Positions 5,352-6,115 of a DNA stretch of 6,115 bases are shown here, piece by piece (the first letter of the stretch is position 1; every line of letters begins with the position of its first letter). This stretch comes from Candidatus Yonathbacteria bacterium RIFOXYC2_FULL_47_9. Its GTDB lineage: Bacteria; Patescibacteriota; Minisyncoccia; Phycocordibacterales; UBA1550. The DNA is taken from contig MHUY01000013.1 in NCBI GenBank assembly GCA_001825115.1, positions 1 through 6,115 on the forward strand, given 5' to 3'. The notes beneath the pieces were generated by a model. The model was not told where the DNA came from and ran no database searches. It was given only the letters and a program-made list of their open reading frames with translations. The translations under genes were made by a program, and so were the position numbers.

Positions 5352-6115
5352 ATGAATGAAGAAAAATTAAAACTCTATGTGAATAAAGATCTTTTAATAA
5401 AAGATCTTTTAGTCATACCACTTTTGTTCCCGTTTTTTGGAGCGATGTTTCGTGGCAACTCCCCGTATGCCATAAAGACATATGAGTATGGTTTTGATCC
5501 AGGATATTTTGAGCTCGTTTCTGCTGTTCATAGTGCCGAATATGTCCTCATTCCGTACGATTATTGGCAGATACAAAAACGTCATCCTGAACTCCTTGAA
5601 CAAATAATCAAAGAGGCACAGGATGCAGAAAAGCCAATTCTAATCGATGCGAGCGGAGATGCGGCAGGGAAGATCAGGGTTCCCAACAGTCGTATTTTGC
5701 GGATGAATCAATACCGCTACGATCTTCCTGTCAATGAGATTACCGTGCCGGTTCCGTGTGAGGATCTTCTTGAGTCGTACGGCAATGGTCAAATTGTTTT
5801 GCGTGAAAAAGGAGAGACCCCCATCATTGGTTTTGTTGGGTGGGGCCGCCTCTCTTTTAAACAGCGCATACGGACACTTACAAAAGAACTTCCTCGGCGT
5901 TTTTTAAGTTTGCTCATACCCAGATATGCGGTTTATCGCAAAGGGGTATTTTGGCGAGAAAAGGCAATTCAGATTTTTGAACGTTCACCCAAGGTAAAAA
6001 CTAACTTTATCATTCGCGCGTCATACTCTGGGAATATTCGTACCATGGCCGGTGACCCCGTAAAAAACAGAGAGGAGTTCGTGAAGAATATTTTGGATTC
6101 GGATTACACGCTCGT
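5352..6115 (+). CDS. Exostosin-like (GT47-type) glycosyltransferase, 3'-truncated
   Basis: An open frame of 254 codons plus two bases runs off the right edge with no stop; it starts MNEEKLKLYVNKDLL. Landmarks: EYVLIPYDYWQIQKRHPELL at 63-82, KPILIDASGD at 94-103, PIIGFVGWGR at 157-166 and, near the edge, NFIIRASYSGNIRT at 218-231 followed by NREEFVKNILDSDYTL at 239-254. The last two stretches are the typical exostosin-domain approach to its conserved R-G-x-G-N-x-S-x-R-F-x-E segment, which would lie just past the window. Family members transfer sugars from nucleotide donors; in bacteria they sit in surface-polysaccharide clusters, as here. A hydrophobic stretch at about 19-32 (LLVIPLLFPFFGAMF) might be a buried core strand or a short anchor; I favour core, since this fold is cytoplasmic in bacteria. 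It begins 11 bp after a GT4-like gene, so they are probably co-transcribed. The family call rests on motif recall with the diagnostic C-terminus missing. Confidence 0.8.
   Translation, partial: MNEEKLKLYVNKDLLIKDLLVIPLLFPFFGAMFRGNSPYAIKTYEYGFDPGYFELVSAVHSAEYVLIPYDYWQIQKRHPELLEQIIKEAQDAEKPILIDASGDAAGKIRVPNSRILRMNQYRYDLPVNEITVPVPCEDLLESYGNGQIVLREKGETPIIGFVGWGRLSFKQRIRTLTKELPRRFLSLLIPRYAVYRKGVFWREKAIQIFERSPKVKTNFIIRASYSGNIRTMAGDPVKNREEFVKNILDSDYTL
5385..5411 (+). repeat. Tandem 12-mer that also forms a perfect inverted repeat, in the exostosin-like gene
   Basis: AAAGATCTTTTA occurs at 5385-5396 and again at 5400-5411, a 15-bp period that encodes KDLLIKDLLV. Because the core AAAGATCTTT is itself palindromic, 5385-5396 and 5398-5409 also form a perfect 12-bp inverted repeat around one base. 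It lies about 33 nt inside the gene. It may be only a chance in-frame duplication; a hairpin effect on early translation is possible but unproven. Confidence 0.6.

Noticed and set aside
5409..5603. 64-codon minus-strand frame near the right edge
   Set aside because: It is antisense to the exostosin-like frame, which stays open for 254 codons and carries family motifs.

Overview
The window reads as bacterial chromosome from a Candidate Phyla Radiation (Patescibacteria) organism, most likely a Parcubacteria-type lineage. This is inferred from gene content and style: a stand-alone Elp3, a glycosyltransferase whose N-terminus (VDQNDDVLGFFHRWI) is of a kind I associate with these bacteria, an exostosin-type gene, very tight spacing, and few clear Shine-Dalgarno sites. 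No rRNA, tRNA or ribosomal protein gene is present to fix the taxonomy.

Layout, left to right. A GT4-type glycosyltransferase truncated at the left edge (to 695) is followed by a complete second one (716-1822), both on +. They end at a perfect 20-bp inverted repeat (1829-1869) filling the gap to the convergent minus-strand gene 1871-2575, a class I SAM methyltransferase resembling Trm9. It diverges, across only 22 bp, from elp3 (2598-4304, +). One base after elp3 begins a third GT4-type glycosyltransferase (4306-5340). Eleven bases later begins an exostosin-like (GT47-type) gene (5352 onward) that runs off the right edge without a stop codon.

Two themes are interleaved. The outer genes are surface-glycan assembly enzymes: three glycosyltransferases with GT-B-type motifs and one exostosin-like protein, all apparently cytoplasmic sugar-transfer steps. 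The inner divergent pair looks like a two-enzyme tRNA wobble-uridine module: Elp3 would install carboxymethyl at C5 of U34 and the Trm9-like enzyme could methyl-esterify it to mcm5U34. That pathway is well known in eukaryotes; finding both steps adjacent in a bacterium is the most notable point of the window.

No stretch over 300 bases is without a gene. Non-coding sequence is limited to 696-715, 1823-1870, 2576-2597, 4305 and 5341-5351. I see no CRISPR array, insertion sequence, tRNA or riboswitch.
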